Origin: Bacillus sp. ISL-55
GTDB taxonomy: Bacteria; Bacillota; Bacilli; Bacillales; Cytobacillaceae
Length of the DNA: 64,000 nucleotides
NCBI RefSeq assembly: GCF_018613155.1
Contig: NZ_JAGGQU010000013.1
Coordinates: 129,372 to 193,371 of the forward strand
Direction of reading: 5' to 3'
In this document: piece after piece, positions 17,296-24,867 of the stretch
Numbering within the stretch: the stretch's first letter is position 1
How the letters are laid out: every line of letters begins with the position of its first letter
Position numbers and translations under genes: made by a program
The notes under the pieces: model-generated
What the model was told of the DNA's origin: nothing
The model's input: the letters and a program-made list of their open reading frames with translations, nothing else
The model's database searches: none

Positions 17296-18504
17296 TTATA
17301 CTTGTGCAGCCACATTGTGGGATTCCTTTAGTTTCCGATCGTAAATGACAGTAGTAAAGATCCCGATAAACATGAGGGCAATAAGAATCGCGAATAGCAT
17401 TGGCATACCATAAAGGTCGACAAGGATTCCACCCATGAGCGGGCCGATCATCCTGCCGCCAGTTGCGGTGCTGTTGACGATTCCCTGGTAAAAGCCTTCC
17501 CGTCCTTTTGGCGCCAGGTCATTTGCGATTGTCGGAACGGCCGGCCAGATCAGCATTTCTCCAATCGTCAGGATCACCATACCAGCCACGAAGCCTGAGA
17601 ATGCATTAGCTCCTGCAGCAACTGCATAGGAAACCATGAAGATGACCATCCCGATGACGATTTGCAGCTTTAACTTATTCTGGAACGGCTTGATCAGCCT
17701 GTTTACAACCGGCTGGCCAAGAACGATCATAGCGCCGTTGATTGTCCAGAGGATGCTGTATTGATTCAGGGAGATTTTCAATTCCTGTGTATAAGCTGCG
17801 ATCGTGGTTTGCCACTGTACGTAACCAACCCAGCAAAGCAAGTAGCCAACAGCAAGGATAAGGAGCGCATACAGCTTGGTATGGCTTTTGATCACTCCGT
17901 TTTCCTGCAGAACGTTCGTCTGCTTCGCTGCCCGCGTGTCGATGCTGCGATAGCCAAAAATCGCGATCATCATAAAAATCAGGTACATCACTGCGTTCGC
18001 CATGAAGATCAGCTGGAATGAATAAGATGCGACAAGACCGCCAAGCGCCGCTCCAACCGCAACTCCGAGGTTCTGCGCTACATAGATGGCGTTGAACGCT
18101 TTACGTCCGCCTTCCTTCCAGACCGAACCTGCCATTGCGTACATTGCCGGAAAAACGATTCCAGATCCAAAGCCAACCAATGTCAAAAAGAAAATATACT
18201 GCGGCCAGCCAGGCCATAAGGTCAAGCCAAGCAGCGCCATGATGGTAATGCTGATTCCAAGAATAATAGACTTATAACCGCCAATTTTATCAAAAAGACT
18301 GCCGCCAAAAAGGTTGCCAATAACACTGGCAGCAGAGTTCAGCATCAGGACGATACCTGCAACAGACAGCGATTTGCCGAGATGCTCATGTATATAAATG
18401 GTGTTCAGAGGCCATAAAAAAGAGGAACCAGTAACATTTACTGCCATCCCAATAATCAAAAGCCACAAGGCTCTAGGCATCAAATAACGCCTTCTTTCAC
18501 TCAT
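17296..18504 (-). CDS. MFS transporter (YttB/MdtG-like)
   Basis: 402-aa major facilitator with 12 predicted membrane helices and the loop 2-3 motif GGSLFDKIGGYKSI (about 67-80) typical of drug/H+ antiporters. The substrate is unknown. It occupies the position where B. subtilis has the MFS gene yttB in the leuS neighbourhood, so it could be that orthologue. It lies between the R2 repeat and the nrf operon, about 300 bases after nrfA, and appears to be a separate unit. Confidence 0.85.
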   Translation of the reverse strand: MSERRRYLMPRALWLLIIGMAVNVTGSSFLWPLNTIYIHEHLGKSLSVAGIVLMLNSAASVIGNLFGGSLFDKIGGYKSIILGISITIMALLGLTLWPGWPQYIFFLTLVGFGSGIVFPAMYAMAGSVWKEGGRKAFNAIYVAQNLGVAVGAALGGLVASYSFQLIFMANAVMYLIFMMIAIFGYRSIDTRAAKQTNVLQENGVIKSHTKLYALLILAVGYLLCWVGYVQWQTTIAAYTQELKISLNQYSILWTINGAMIVLGQPVVNRLIKPFQNKLKLQIVIGMVIFMVSYAVAAGANAFSGFVAGMVILTIGEMLIWPAVPTIANDLAPKGREGFYQGIVNSTATGGRMIGPLMGGILVDLYGMPMLFAILIALMFIGIFTTVIYDRKLKESHNVAAQV

Positions 18505-18751
18505 AAATTTCGATTACCAAAGTAATTCTAGAGCTTTTCACAATTGGTTGCAATAGGAATTTATGCAGATATTTGAAGTTGAAATTTTCTATTTTTTTGA
18601 AGTGGAATTGGAAAAAATACTCGCTAATTTCCAGTTCGCGGAATTACGGGGATTTTCGCTAAGTTATGCATCTTGAACCACCAGGATTAGCAGGAAGTTT
18701 TAAAAATGATTCCGGGAATATTGACACTCAACCGGTTTTCTGCAAAACTAA

Positions 18752-18792
18752 AGAAAACACCGTACAAACTACCATTTGCACAGTGTTTTCAT
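18752..18792 (-). terminator. Terminator of the ccm-nrf operon
   Basis: The minus strand reads GAAAACACTGTGCAAA, loop, TTTGTACGGTGTTTTC then TTT, a long stem shortly after nrfA. The rest of the gap 18505-18821 is AT-rich with nothing recognised. Confidence 0.75.
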
Positions 18793-18821
18793 ATTTATCT
18801 TTTCTCTAAATTTACTATTCT

Positions 18822-20255
18822 TTATTTTTTTGGAGCTGGCTGTTGTGCCGGGAAGTAACTGTTCACTGCTTTCTCTTTCTTCTTGAAGTTATCTTTTTCG
18901 TCGAAAACAGCCTTCTTCACTTTTTCAATCTCTATTTTAACCTCTTCCAGATTTACACCTTTCTTGGTCAATTCCTCGATGGCAAGATTGATCGCCTCAT
19001 TCGACTCTTCAATCGATACCCTTAATGAATCCATTGCTCCCTGCGGATTATGGAATCCTGCTGCACTCTCAGCTGCAACGATATCCCAGAACCATTGTCC
19101 TTTTCTGATATGCTCCTGAGCTTGCTTGATTTTCTCGTCACTTACGCCAGAAGTAATCATCTTATTTACGTAATAGTGTGATGTAATCGAAATATCCTCA
19201 GCTTTATGAAGTGCTTCCATATGTTTATCCTGGATACCGATTACACGCTCTTTCAGTTCATCCATATCCCTGTTGGTATGGCAGGTTGCGCATGATTGAT
19301 CCATGGTCTTAAGCGGTGAAGTCCACCAGTGTGAGCTGATTTTCTTTTTGCCGTCTACCCTGTCATATGGCATGTGACAGTCTGAACATGTAACTCCTGC
19401 TTCACCATGAGGACCCTCGATATGAGTCTCAAAGTCAGGATGCTGTGCTTTTAGCATTGGCGTCCCTGAAACATTGTGGACCCAGTCCTTCTCAAACCCT
19501 TGCTCCTTAGCAGTAGTTTCATAGTATTCGTACATATTTTCAGGCTCAAAGCCATTAGCCCAAGGATAAGTTACTTCTCCGTTATCTGCAGCAAAATAGT
19601 ACTCTACGTGGCATTGTCCGCAAACATAGTTCCTCATATCATTCTTCGTTGGGTTGGACATGTCGATTCCCTGTGATTCCATTCCCTTGATAAAGCTTGG
19701 ACGGGTTACTCTCAAGTCCATTGTCTGTGGATCATGGCAGTCTGAGCAGCCGATTGGTGAATGGCCCATCGCTTCTGCTTTTGGCCAGATATCTTCATTA
19801 AAATTGCCTCCCCAGTAATCATCCCCCATTTCCTCGATCATGTGAGGAACAGCAGTCGATTTACAAGTTAAGCATGAACCAATTGATTTATCAGTGATAC
19901 GCGCAATCGCCCGGACATCCTCATTCGCATAGATATGGCCGCGATCCTCGTTGTACTCAGTCGCAAAGCCATAGCCGTTAAAAAGGACTGGCAGATAGGG
20001 TTCCTTATCATGGTCGAACTTGCTTCGTTTGACGGAACCGCTGTACTTCGTATCTTCCATTTTTTCATTTTGCTTGTAGCTGTCATATTGCAGCGGGAAA
20101 AGGTCCTTGAAGGCCTCATTGCTGATTTCATCTTTGCTCAGCCCCGTTTTCAGCTCGCTTGCCGAGGTTGCTTCTTCCTCTGAGCCGGAGCATCCAGTAA
20201 TGATGAGCATGACAGCCGCAAGGAGCAAGAGTGCCCAGCGGAAATTTCTAGCCAT
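18822..20255 (-). CDS. nrfA: Cytochrome c nitrite reductase catalytic subunit NrfA (lipoprotein)
   Basis: Pentahaem enzyme reducing nitrite to ammonium with six electrons on the outer face of the membrane. The five haem sites are the active-site CLTCK (128-132) and four CxxCH motifs (170-174, 212-216, 290-294, 322-326). The N-terminus is a lipoprotein signal with lipobox LIITGC (Cys22), so the protein is tethered, as expected without a periplasm. It starts inside the end of nrfH (8-bp overlap) and is the last gene of the ccm-nrf operon. Electrons should come from menaquinol through NrfH. Confidence 0.97.
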   Translation of the reverse strand: MARNFRWALLLLAAVMLIITGCSGSEEEATSASELKTGLSKDEISNEAFKDLFPLQYDSYKQNEKMEDTKYSGSVKRSKFDHDKEPYLPVLFNGYGFATEYNEDRGHIYANEDVRAIARITDKSIGSCLTCKSTAVPHMIEEMGDDYWGGNFNEDIWPKAEAMGHSPIGCSDCHDPQTMDLRVTRPSFIKGMESQGIDMSNPTKNDMRNYVCGQCHVEYYFAADNGEVTYPWANGFEPENMYEYYETTAKEQGFEKDWVHNVSGTPMLKAQHPDFETHIEGPHGEAGVTCSDCHMPYDRVDGKKKISSHWWTSPLKTMDQSCATCHTNRDMDELKERVIGIQDKHMEALHKAEDISITSHYYVNKMITSGVSDEKIKQAQEHIRKGQWFWDIVAAESAAGFHNPQGAMDSLRVSIEESNEAINLAIEELTKKGVNLEEVKIEIEKVKKAVFDEKDNFKKKEKAVNSYFPAQQPAPKK

Positions 20256-20772
20256 TGTTCATCGTACCTCCTTTATTTTCTAAAAGCTCGCCTGGTTTCG
20301 GCGGTTTAAAATAATCCTCTGTCTTGAAGCCCTTGCCGTGCGGCACTGCCTGGTGGCAGCTTGAACAGCTGTCCTTTGCATCATGCGATACATTTTCCAG
20401 TGTGTTTTCATGGCAGCTGATGCAGTTCTCATTGATGACTTCGTCAGAGCTTTCTGTTGCGTGGAGCACCTTCGGGATTTTTGCTTCTCCAAGCGTATTG
20501 TAGTACACGTGGGTCATGCCCGCCTTTGCCTTATACGTGTACTTCTTGACCATGTTTTCATGCGGCAAATGGCAGTCGCCGCAGGCAAGGCCGGCGTGGT
20601 TGGAATCAGAGAACGAGTCATGGACTTCTGTCATGATATGGCAGCTCGAGCAAAATTCAGGTGAATCCGTATAAGCAAGCGTTTTGACAGTGACGACAGA
20701 AACAATGATTCCAGCAAATACGCCAATGAATAACAGCATCTTTTTGTCTATTCCCAGTAGCTTTTTCAGCAT
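20248..20772 (-). CDS. nrfH: Tetrahaem quinol dehydrogenase NrfH (NapC/NirT family)
   Basis: 174-aa membrane-anchored cytochrome c that oxidises menaquinol and feeds NrfA. One N-terminal helix (about 12-32) is followed by four CxxCH motifs (41-45, 64-68, 117-121, 136-140). The start at 20772 is chosen from AGGGAGGTG upstream; a longer frame to 20805 has no binding site. It overlaps nrfA, the usual nrfHA pairing. Membrane anchoring with an outward-facing haem domain is expected. Confidence 0.95.
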   Translation of the reverse strand: MLKKLLGIDKKMLLFIGVFAGIIVSVVTVKTLAYTDSPEFCSSCHIMTEVHDSFSDSNHAGLACGDCHLPHENMVKKYTYKAKAGMTHVYYNTLGEAKIPKVLHATESSDEVINENCISCHENTLENVSHDAKDSCSSCHQAVPHGKGFKTEDYFKPPKPGELLENKGGTMNNG

Positions 20773-20872
20773 CTTTTTCACCTCCCTTAAAGCGGATTCT
20801 CGCAATCTACCAAAAGCTGTTTTGCATGGTCGAAAACAGCTTTATTAAAACACGGATGTGCTTTAACCAAGG

Positions 20873-21379
20873 TTAAGGTGAAACCATTTCCTGGATCAGT
20901 TTGATCAAATCGTCCTTCGTTGTCGGTCCTGAGAAACGTTCAACAATGACTCCGTTTCCGTCGATGATGATCGTCTCGGGCTGGCCGATGACATTGTAAT
21001 CTTTTGAAATGTCTTCTTTTGTATCTAAAAGATACGTAAGGTCAGAACCGCTTTCCGAGATGTATTTTTCCATCCGTTTTTTCGATTCGCCTTTGGCGAG
21101 GATCAGCAGCTTTGCATCCTTATACTCTTTGCCGAACGCTTCCAGTTCAGGAGCTTCATCAATGCATGGCGCACACCATGTCGCGAAAAAATTCAGGACG
21201 ACCGGCTGGCCTTTAAAATCAGAAAGTTTATAAGTATTGCCGTCAATATCCTGCAGTTCAAAATCAATCGACTGGTCACCAGGCTGGGCCGATGCTTTTC
21301 CTCCCAGTCCGCTGACCAAAAAGCCGAGAACTCCGATGACGGCAGCGATGACAATGATCGGAACAATCTTTTTGCCCAT
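20873..21379 (-). CDS. Membrane-anchored thioredoxin-like protein (TlpA/ResA/CcmG type)
   Basis: 168 aa with one N-terminal helix (about 5-25) and an extracytoplasmic thioredoxin fold with WCAPC (68-72) in FFATWCAPCIDEAPELEAF. Such proteins reduce the CxxCH cysteines of apocytochrome c before haem attachment. Lying between ccmD and nrfH, it is the likely CcmG/ResA equivalent of this operon. The start at 21379 has GGGTGA upstream; the upstream frame overlaps the previous gene. Confidence 0.88.
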   Translation of the reverse strand: MGKKIVPIIVIAAVIGVLGFLVSGLGGKASAQPGDQSIDFELQDIDGNTYKLSDFKGQPVVLNFFATWCAPCIDEAPELEAFGKEYKDAKLLILAKGESKKRMEKYISESGSDLTYLLDTKEDISKDYNVIGQPETIIIDGNGVIVERFSGPTTKDDLIKLIQEMVSP

Positions 21380-21396
21380 TCTATTCACCCGCTTTT

Positions 21397-21528
21397 TTAA
21401 AAATCTGAGTTCCATTCTTCAAGTAGTTCAAGCTCTTTTTTCAGCTGCTTCTGCCGGCGGCCAAGCACTACTACATAACCCGCGATCAACGTCCAAATAA
21501 CTGAGTAAGCCATGAATAAGTAAGTCAT
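21397..21528 (-). CDS. ccmD: CcmD-like small membrane protein
   Basis: 43-aa product with a strong ribosome binding site (AAGGAGG). One N-terminal membrane helix (about 2-22) is followed by GRRQKQLKKELELLEEW, the basic-then-acidic tail typical of CcmD. In System I CcmD stabilises CcmC and helps release haem-loaded CcmE. Its slot directly after ccmC matches proteobacterial ccm order. It is easily missed because of its size. Confidence 0.82.
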   Translation of the reverse strand: MTYLFMAYSVIWTLIAGYVVVLGRRQKQLKKELELLEEWNSDF

Positions 21529-21548
21529 TTTCCATTCCTCCTTAGTAA

Positions 21549-22259
21549 TTAGCCTGCAAGCTTTTCGATTGCTTTTGACTTTGCCTTTTTGACGATGTGC
21601 CTCATTTTTTCAATTTCAATCCCCTTGCGCATCAGGAACGCATACAGCACGGTAATCGTAAAAATCGAGAACAGCAATGCGACCAGCATATCTGGTTCGA
21701 CTCCGCCGCCTGACTGGTTTTTGCCTTCACCGAACACAACCGGATGCAGCTTCGTGTTCCACCAGCGGATGGCCATGAAAACAATCGGGACATTGATGAC
21801 GCCAATGATGCCAAAAACAGCTGATAGTCTCGCAATTTTTTCCATTGAGCCGTCCATCTTGCGGACAAACAGATAAGCAACATAGATGAACCATAGTATC
21901 AGGGTTGTCGCTAGACGCGGTTCCCAAGTCCACCATGTATTCCAGCTTGATTTTCCCCAGATCATACCGGTAATCAGTGTAATCGTTGTGAAAAGAACAC
22001 CAATTTCAGCGGAGATTCCGGCATTGATATGATGCTGAAGTCTAGGTTTGATCAGCACTCTCACGCTGTAATAGCCAACGACTCCAAAGGCCAGAAAGGC
22101 TACCCAGGCACTGCCCACATGAAAGTAGAAAATTTTCTGTGAAGCGCCCATTATCCTTTCAACAGGCGACCATATAAAAATCAGATAAAGCGCGATAAAA
22201 ACTGTCGGAATCAACGTAAACAGCAACAGCCGGTCGATAATGCCAGTATTCTTTTTCAT
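21549..22259 (-). CDS. ccmC: Haem-handling protein CcmC
   Basis: 236-aa integral membrane protein with six predicted helices and the tryptophan-rich WWD segment WGKSSWNTWWTWEPRLAT (about 101-118) that presents haem to CcmE. Conserved external histidines are present (YFHVGS, His47, and KLHPVVF). The start at 22259 overlaps the ccmB stop by one base and has GGAGGGATC upstream; a longer frame into ccmB is a shadow. Haem delivery to the CxxxY-type CcmE is its probable role. Confidence 0.93.
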   Translation of the reverse strand: MKKNTGIIDRLLLFTLIPTVFIALYLIFIWSPVERIMGASQKIFYFHVGSAWVAFLAFGVVGYYSVRVLIKPRLQHHINAGISAEIGVLFTTITLITGMIWGKSSWNTWWTWEPRLATTLILWFIYVAYLFVRKMDGSMEKIARLSAVFGIIGVINVPIVFMAIRWWNTKLHPVVFGEGKNQSGGGVEPDMLVALLFSIFTITVLYAFLMRKGIEIEKMRHIVKKAKSKAIEKLAG

Positions 22260-22942
22260 CAAGATCCCTCCATAATAAATTCGAATAAGAAAAAGCAAGC
22301 AGCCAGGAACAATAAATCGTAAGCAGCCATCAGCCTGATCCATGAAGCTGCATCTGCAATCATTTCATTTTCAAGAATGATCCTCGTTGCCTGGACCCCG
22401 GCGATCAGCAACGGACTTAGCAGCGGCAGCAGCAAAACCGGCAAAAGCATCTCGCTGTTCTTGGCATTTGCTGATAGCGCAGCCAGGAAGGTCCCGACGA
22501 TGATGAAACCGAGAGTGCCGATGATGACCACAACGATAAACCAGCTTACTTTTCCAAAAAAGCGGTAGTCGAACAGCAGGAACAAGACTGGAATGCTGAC
22601 CAGCTGTACTGCCGTAACGAGGATGAAGTTCGCCAAAACCTTTCCAAGATAGATGCTCGAAGGGTCGATTGGAGCCGAACGCAATCCTGTCAGAGCATCG
22701 TTTTCGTGCTCAGAAAGAAAGGAACGATTCAGTCCGAGAATTCCGGAAAACACGGTAATCAGCCAGACGAGCCCTGGAATGACGGCCTTTACCATATTGT
22801 TTGTCGGATCGAACGCAAAGCTGAAGATCAGGACGACGAGACTTGAGAAGATGACCATCATACCAATTGTCTGCTTTGTTTTGATCTCATTGCTCAGGTC
22901 TTTGCTTGCGATCGTCCACGCATCTTTAATGATTGAAATCAC
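22259..22942 (-). CDS. ccmB: Haem exporter/ABC permease CcmB
   Basis: 227-aa membrane protein with six hydrophobic helices and the N-terminal DAWTIASKDLSNEIKTKQ and RSFLSEHENDALTGLRSAP blocks typical of CcmB. With CcmA it forms the ABC module that powers release of holo-CcmE from CcmC. The GTG start overlaps the ccmA stop (GTGA), so translation is coupled. Confidence 0.92.
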   Translation of the reverse strand: MISIIKDAWTIASKDLSNEIKTKQTIGMMVIFSSLVVLIFSFAFDPTNNMVKAVIPGLVWLITVFSGILGLNRSFLSEHENDALTGLRSAPIDPSSIYLGKVLANFILVTAVQLVSIPVLFLLFDYRFFGKVSWFIVVVIIGTLGFIIVGTFLAALSANAKNSEMLLPVLLLPLLSPLLIAGVQATRIILENEMIADAASWIRLMAAYDLLFLAACFFLFEFIMEGS

Positions 22943-23643
22943 GAGCCCTTCACCTCTGCTTCATACCAGGTTTTCATCTCTGCGAGGCTTACTTCTTCTC
23001 CAAGGCGCATTGTTGAGACGATTTTCCCTTTTTTCAGCACAGCCGCCCTGTCAGCAAGCGCATGCACCTGCTCAAAATCATGAGAGATGATCAGGATTGA
23101 GGTCCCGCTGTCCCGTTTGTGTTTAATAATGTTATTAAGCAGGGTCACAGCCTCCTGATCAAGACCGGTGTGCGGCTCATCGAGCATCAGGATATCAGGG
23201 TCTGGAAGCAGCACCCTGGCGATGGCCAGTCTTTGCATCATCCCTCTTGAAAAGGAGCGAATGGGCATATCGCGAAAAAGATAGAGCCCCACTTCCTTCA
23301 AAAGCTCATTGGCTTTCCTGTCAAGATCCTTTACTTTGTATAGCTTCCCGTAAAATTTGAGATTCTCAAGCGGGGACAGATTGTTGTAAAGAAATGATTC
23401 ATGACCCAGAAATCCAATCCGCTGTTTTACCTGTGGTGAATTTTTCTTAACGAGTTCACCGTCCAGGTAAATTTCCCCGCTCGTTGGCTGCAGGAGTCCG
23501 ACCGTGCATTTAAAGAAGGTACTCTTCCCTGCTCCGTTCGGGCCAATCACTGCTAGAATCTCTCCTTTTTCCAATGAAAGGGTGATATTCCTTAAAACGA
23601 TTTTGTCTCCCAGCATTTTGGTCATTTTCTTCAGTTCCAGCAT
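22939..23643 (-). CDS. ccmA: ABC ATPase CcmA
   Basis: About 235 aa. Walker A GPNGAGKST (about 36-44), signature SFSRGMMQRLAIAR (about 132-145) and Walker B DILMLDEPHTGLD are all intact. The ATG at 23643 is preferred over an in-frame TTG three codons upstream. The neighbouring ccmB and ccmC identify it as the ATPase of cytochrome c maturation rather than a general exporter. Confidence 0.9.
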   Translation of the reverse strand: MLELKKMTKMLGDKIVLRNITLSLEKGEILAVIGPNGAGKSTFFKCTVGLLQPTSGEIYLDGELVKKNSPQVKQRIGFLGHESFLYNNLSPLENLKFYGKLYKVKDLDRKANELLKEVGLYLFRDMPIRSFSRGMMQRLAIARVLLPDPDILMLDEPHTGLDQEAVTLLNNIIKHKRDSGTSILIISHDFEQVHALADRAAVLKKGKIVSTMRLGEEVSLAEMKTWYEAEVKGS

Positions 23644-23660
23644 GGTCCCCAACTCTTTCG

Positions 23661-24002
23661 TTAAGTGTATTGTTTCAGTTCTTTTTCTACCTCGGCGAGA
23701 TGGCTCTGGTAATCAAGCTTCATCTTGTTAAAATTCTCCTCGGTGATTTCTGCTGCCGATAGCCTTGCTTCAAGTCCCACGAGCTCCCCTTCAATCACTT
23801 TTTTCCTATGGAGAAGGTGTCTGAATAACTGGTCTTCCTCACTGATACTGTCCTCTGCGGGCTTCCTCCGTTTTCGTAAAAACCAGACAACAATAAGGAC
23901 AGCAGTTAAAAATATCAGCAAATAGTGTGGATTCACCATGTTCAACCCCGGAGTACTGAGCCAGAATTTCACAAGCCATTCAGGATGGTAGGCTGGCGCC
24001 AT
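23661..24002 (-). CDS. Membrane-anchored helical protein, CcmI-like motif (first of two)
   Basis: 113 aa. One membrane helix (about 27-45) is followed by a basic patch (LRKRRK) and a charged helical hairpin (LEARLSAAEITEENFNKMKLDYQ). That hairpin resembles the start of CcmI proteins and the same element in the next gene upstream. No catalytic motif is seen. It is tightly packed between ccmA and the 123-aa gene, so a role in haem ligation or apocytochrome handling is likely by context only. The ATG at 24002 has AAGGGGTG; an in-frame GTG lies three codons upstream. Confidence 0.75.
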   Translation of the reverse strand: MAPAYHPEWLVKFWLSTPGLNMVNPHYLLIFLTAVLIVVWFLRKRRKPAEDSISEEDQLFRHLLHRKKVIEGELVGLEARLSAAEITEENFNKMKLDYQSHLAEVEKELKQYT

Positions 24003-24007
24003 ACTGA

Positions 24008-24379
24008 TCACCCCTTCTGCTGGCGAAGCTTTTTCAGTTCTCTAAGAATTTCCGCCTCTGCTTCGGCATCCTTTATCTTCTTTTTGCTCTCTGGAAGATG
24101 TTTTGCCTTGCGCCCTTGCAATTCTTCCTTTAACATCTCGGCCGCGAGCAATTGGTAATCCTCTTTCAATTTTTCAAAATCCTCACGAGTGATTTTCTTC
24201 ATTAAGAAGTCCATCTCCAGCTCATTCACAGCGCTGTAAACTTGCTCAAGCGTCAGCTTTTCCCCCTCTGTGTCCATTTCCTCAGCCGGCATCTCGCCAG
24301 CTTGAAAGAAAGGTGAAATAATGAAGTAAAAGCAAGTAATGATTACAAGTGAACCAATTATTAAAAATAGATAATCCAT
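24008..24379 (-). CDS. Membrane-anchored helical protein, CcmI-like motif (second of two)
   Basis: 123 aa with one N-terminal helix (about 3-25). A domain like the CcmI N-terminal region follows: LEQVYSAVNELEMDFLMKKI then TREDFEKLKEDYQLLAAEML (about 43-83). The tail is lysine/glutamate-rich coiled coil. CcmI proteins chaperone apocytochrome c for the CcmF/H ligase, but this one lacks the TPR region, so it is at most a minimal version. Ribosome binding site AGGAG. It lies 12 bp after the CcmH-like gene. Confidence 0.75.
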   Translation of the reverse strand: MDYLFLIIGSLVIITCFYFIISPFFQAGEMPAEEMDTEGEKLTLEQVYSAVNELEMDFLMKKITREDFEKLKEDYQLLAAEMLKEELQGRKAKHLPESKKKIKDAEAEAEILRELKKLRQQKG

Positions 24380-24391
24380 TTTGATCAGCTC

Positions 24392-24862
24392 CTAGAAAAG
24401 CTTCCGGCGCTCTTCGTCAAATGTTTTTGCCGCAATTTCTTTCTCCACTTCCGAATTCCAAGCTTTAGTCGCCTCAAGCTTTGTTTCTGCCTTCTTGACT
24501 GTCAATTTCCTGAGCCAGACACCGACAATTACGCTGCCGATGCCAACTCCAGCAGCTGGCATCCCCCAGGCAATCCAGCCACTTGTGCCGCCGCCCGGAG
24601 TTCTTAATGCTGCCTGCCCGTATTCATCAACATAGGACTGGATGATTTCCGGCTCTGTTTTGCCGCCGTTCAGCATCTCGACCACTTCATCGTAGTAGAT
24701 TTTTTTTACTGAGCAAGTGGATAGTTCATGGTCAGCATGGCCCTGCATATCAAGCTGTCCGATGATGTGCTTGAACTCCTTAGAGTTATAGGTGAAGGCT
24801 GTTGTCATGCCAGGAATCACAATCAGCAAAAGGAGTGTTGTTATGAGAATTTTCTTATTCAT
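24392..24862 (-). CDS. ccmH: CcmH/CycL-like protein with only one active-site cysteine
   Basis: 156 aa: signal peptide, short extracytoplasmic helical domain, one C-terminal helix (about 95-117) and a charged tail. The pattern around LSTCSVKKIYYDEVVEML, GKTEPEIIQSYVDEYGQAAL and a Gly-rich stretch matches CcmH. However, the family LRCxxC redox pair is reduced to a single Cys (Cys50; Lys at the second position). Disulfide exchange with apocytochrome would therefore differ from the classical ligase. The ATG start has GGAGGG eight bases upstream. It follows ccmF by five bases. Confidence 0.8.
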   Translation of the reverse strand: MNKKILITTLLLLIVIPGMTTAFTYNSKEFKHIIGQLDMQGHADHELSTCSVKKIYYDEVVEMLNGGKTEPEIIQSYVDEYGQAALRTPGGGTSGWIAWGMPAAGVGIGSVIVGVWLRKLTVKKAETKLEATKAWNSEVEKEIAAKTFDEERRKLF

Positions 24863-24867
24863 CTTCT

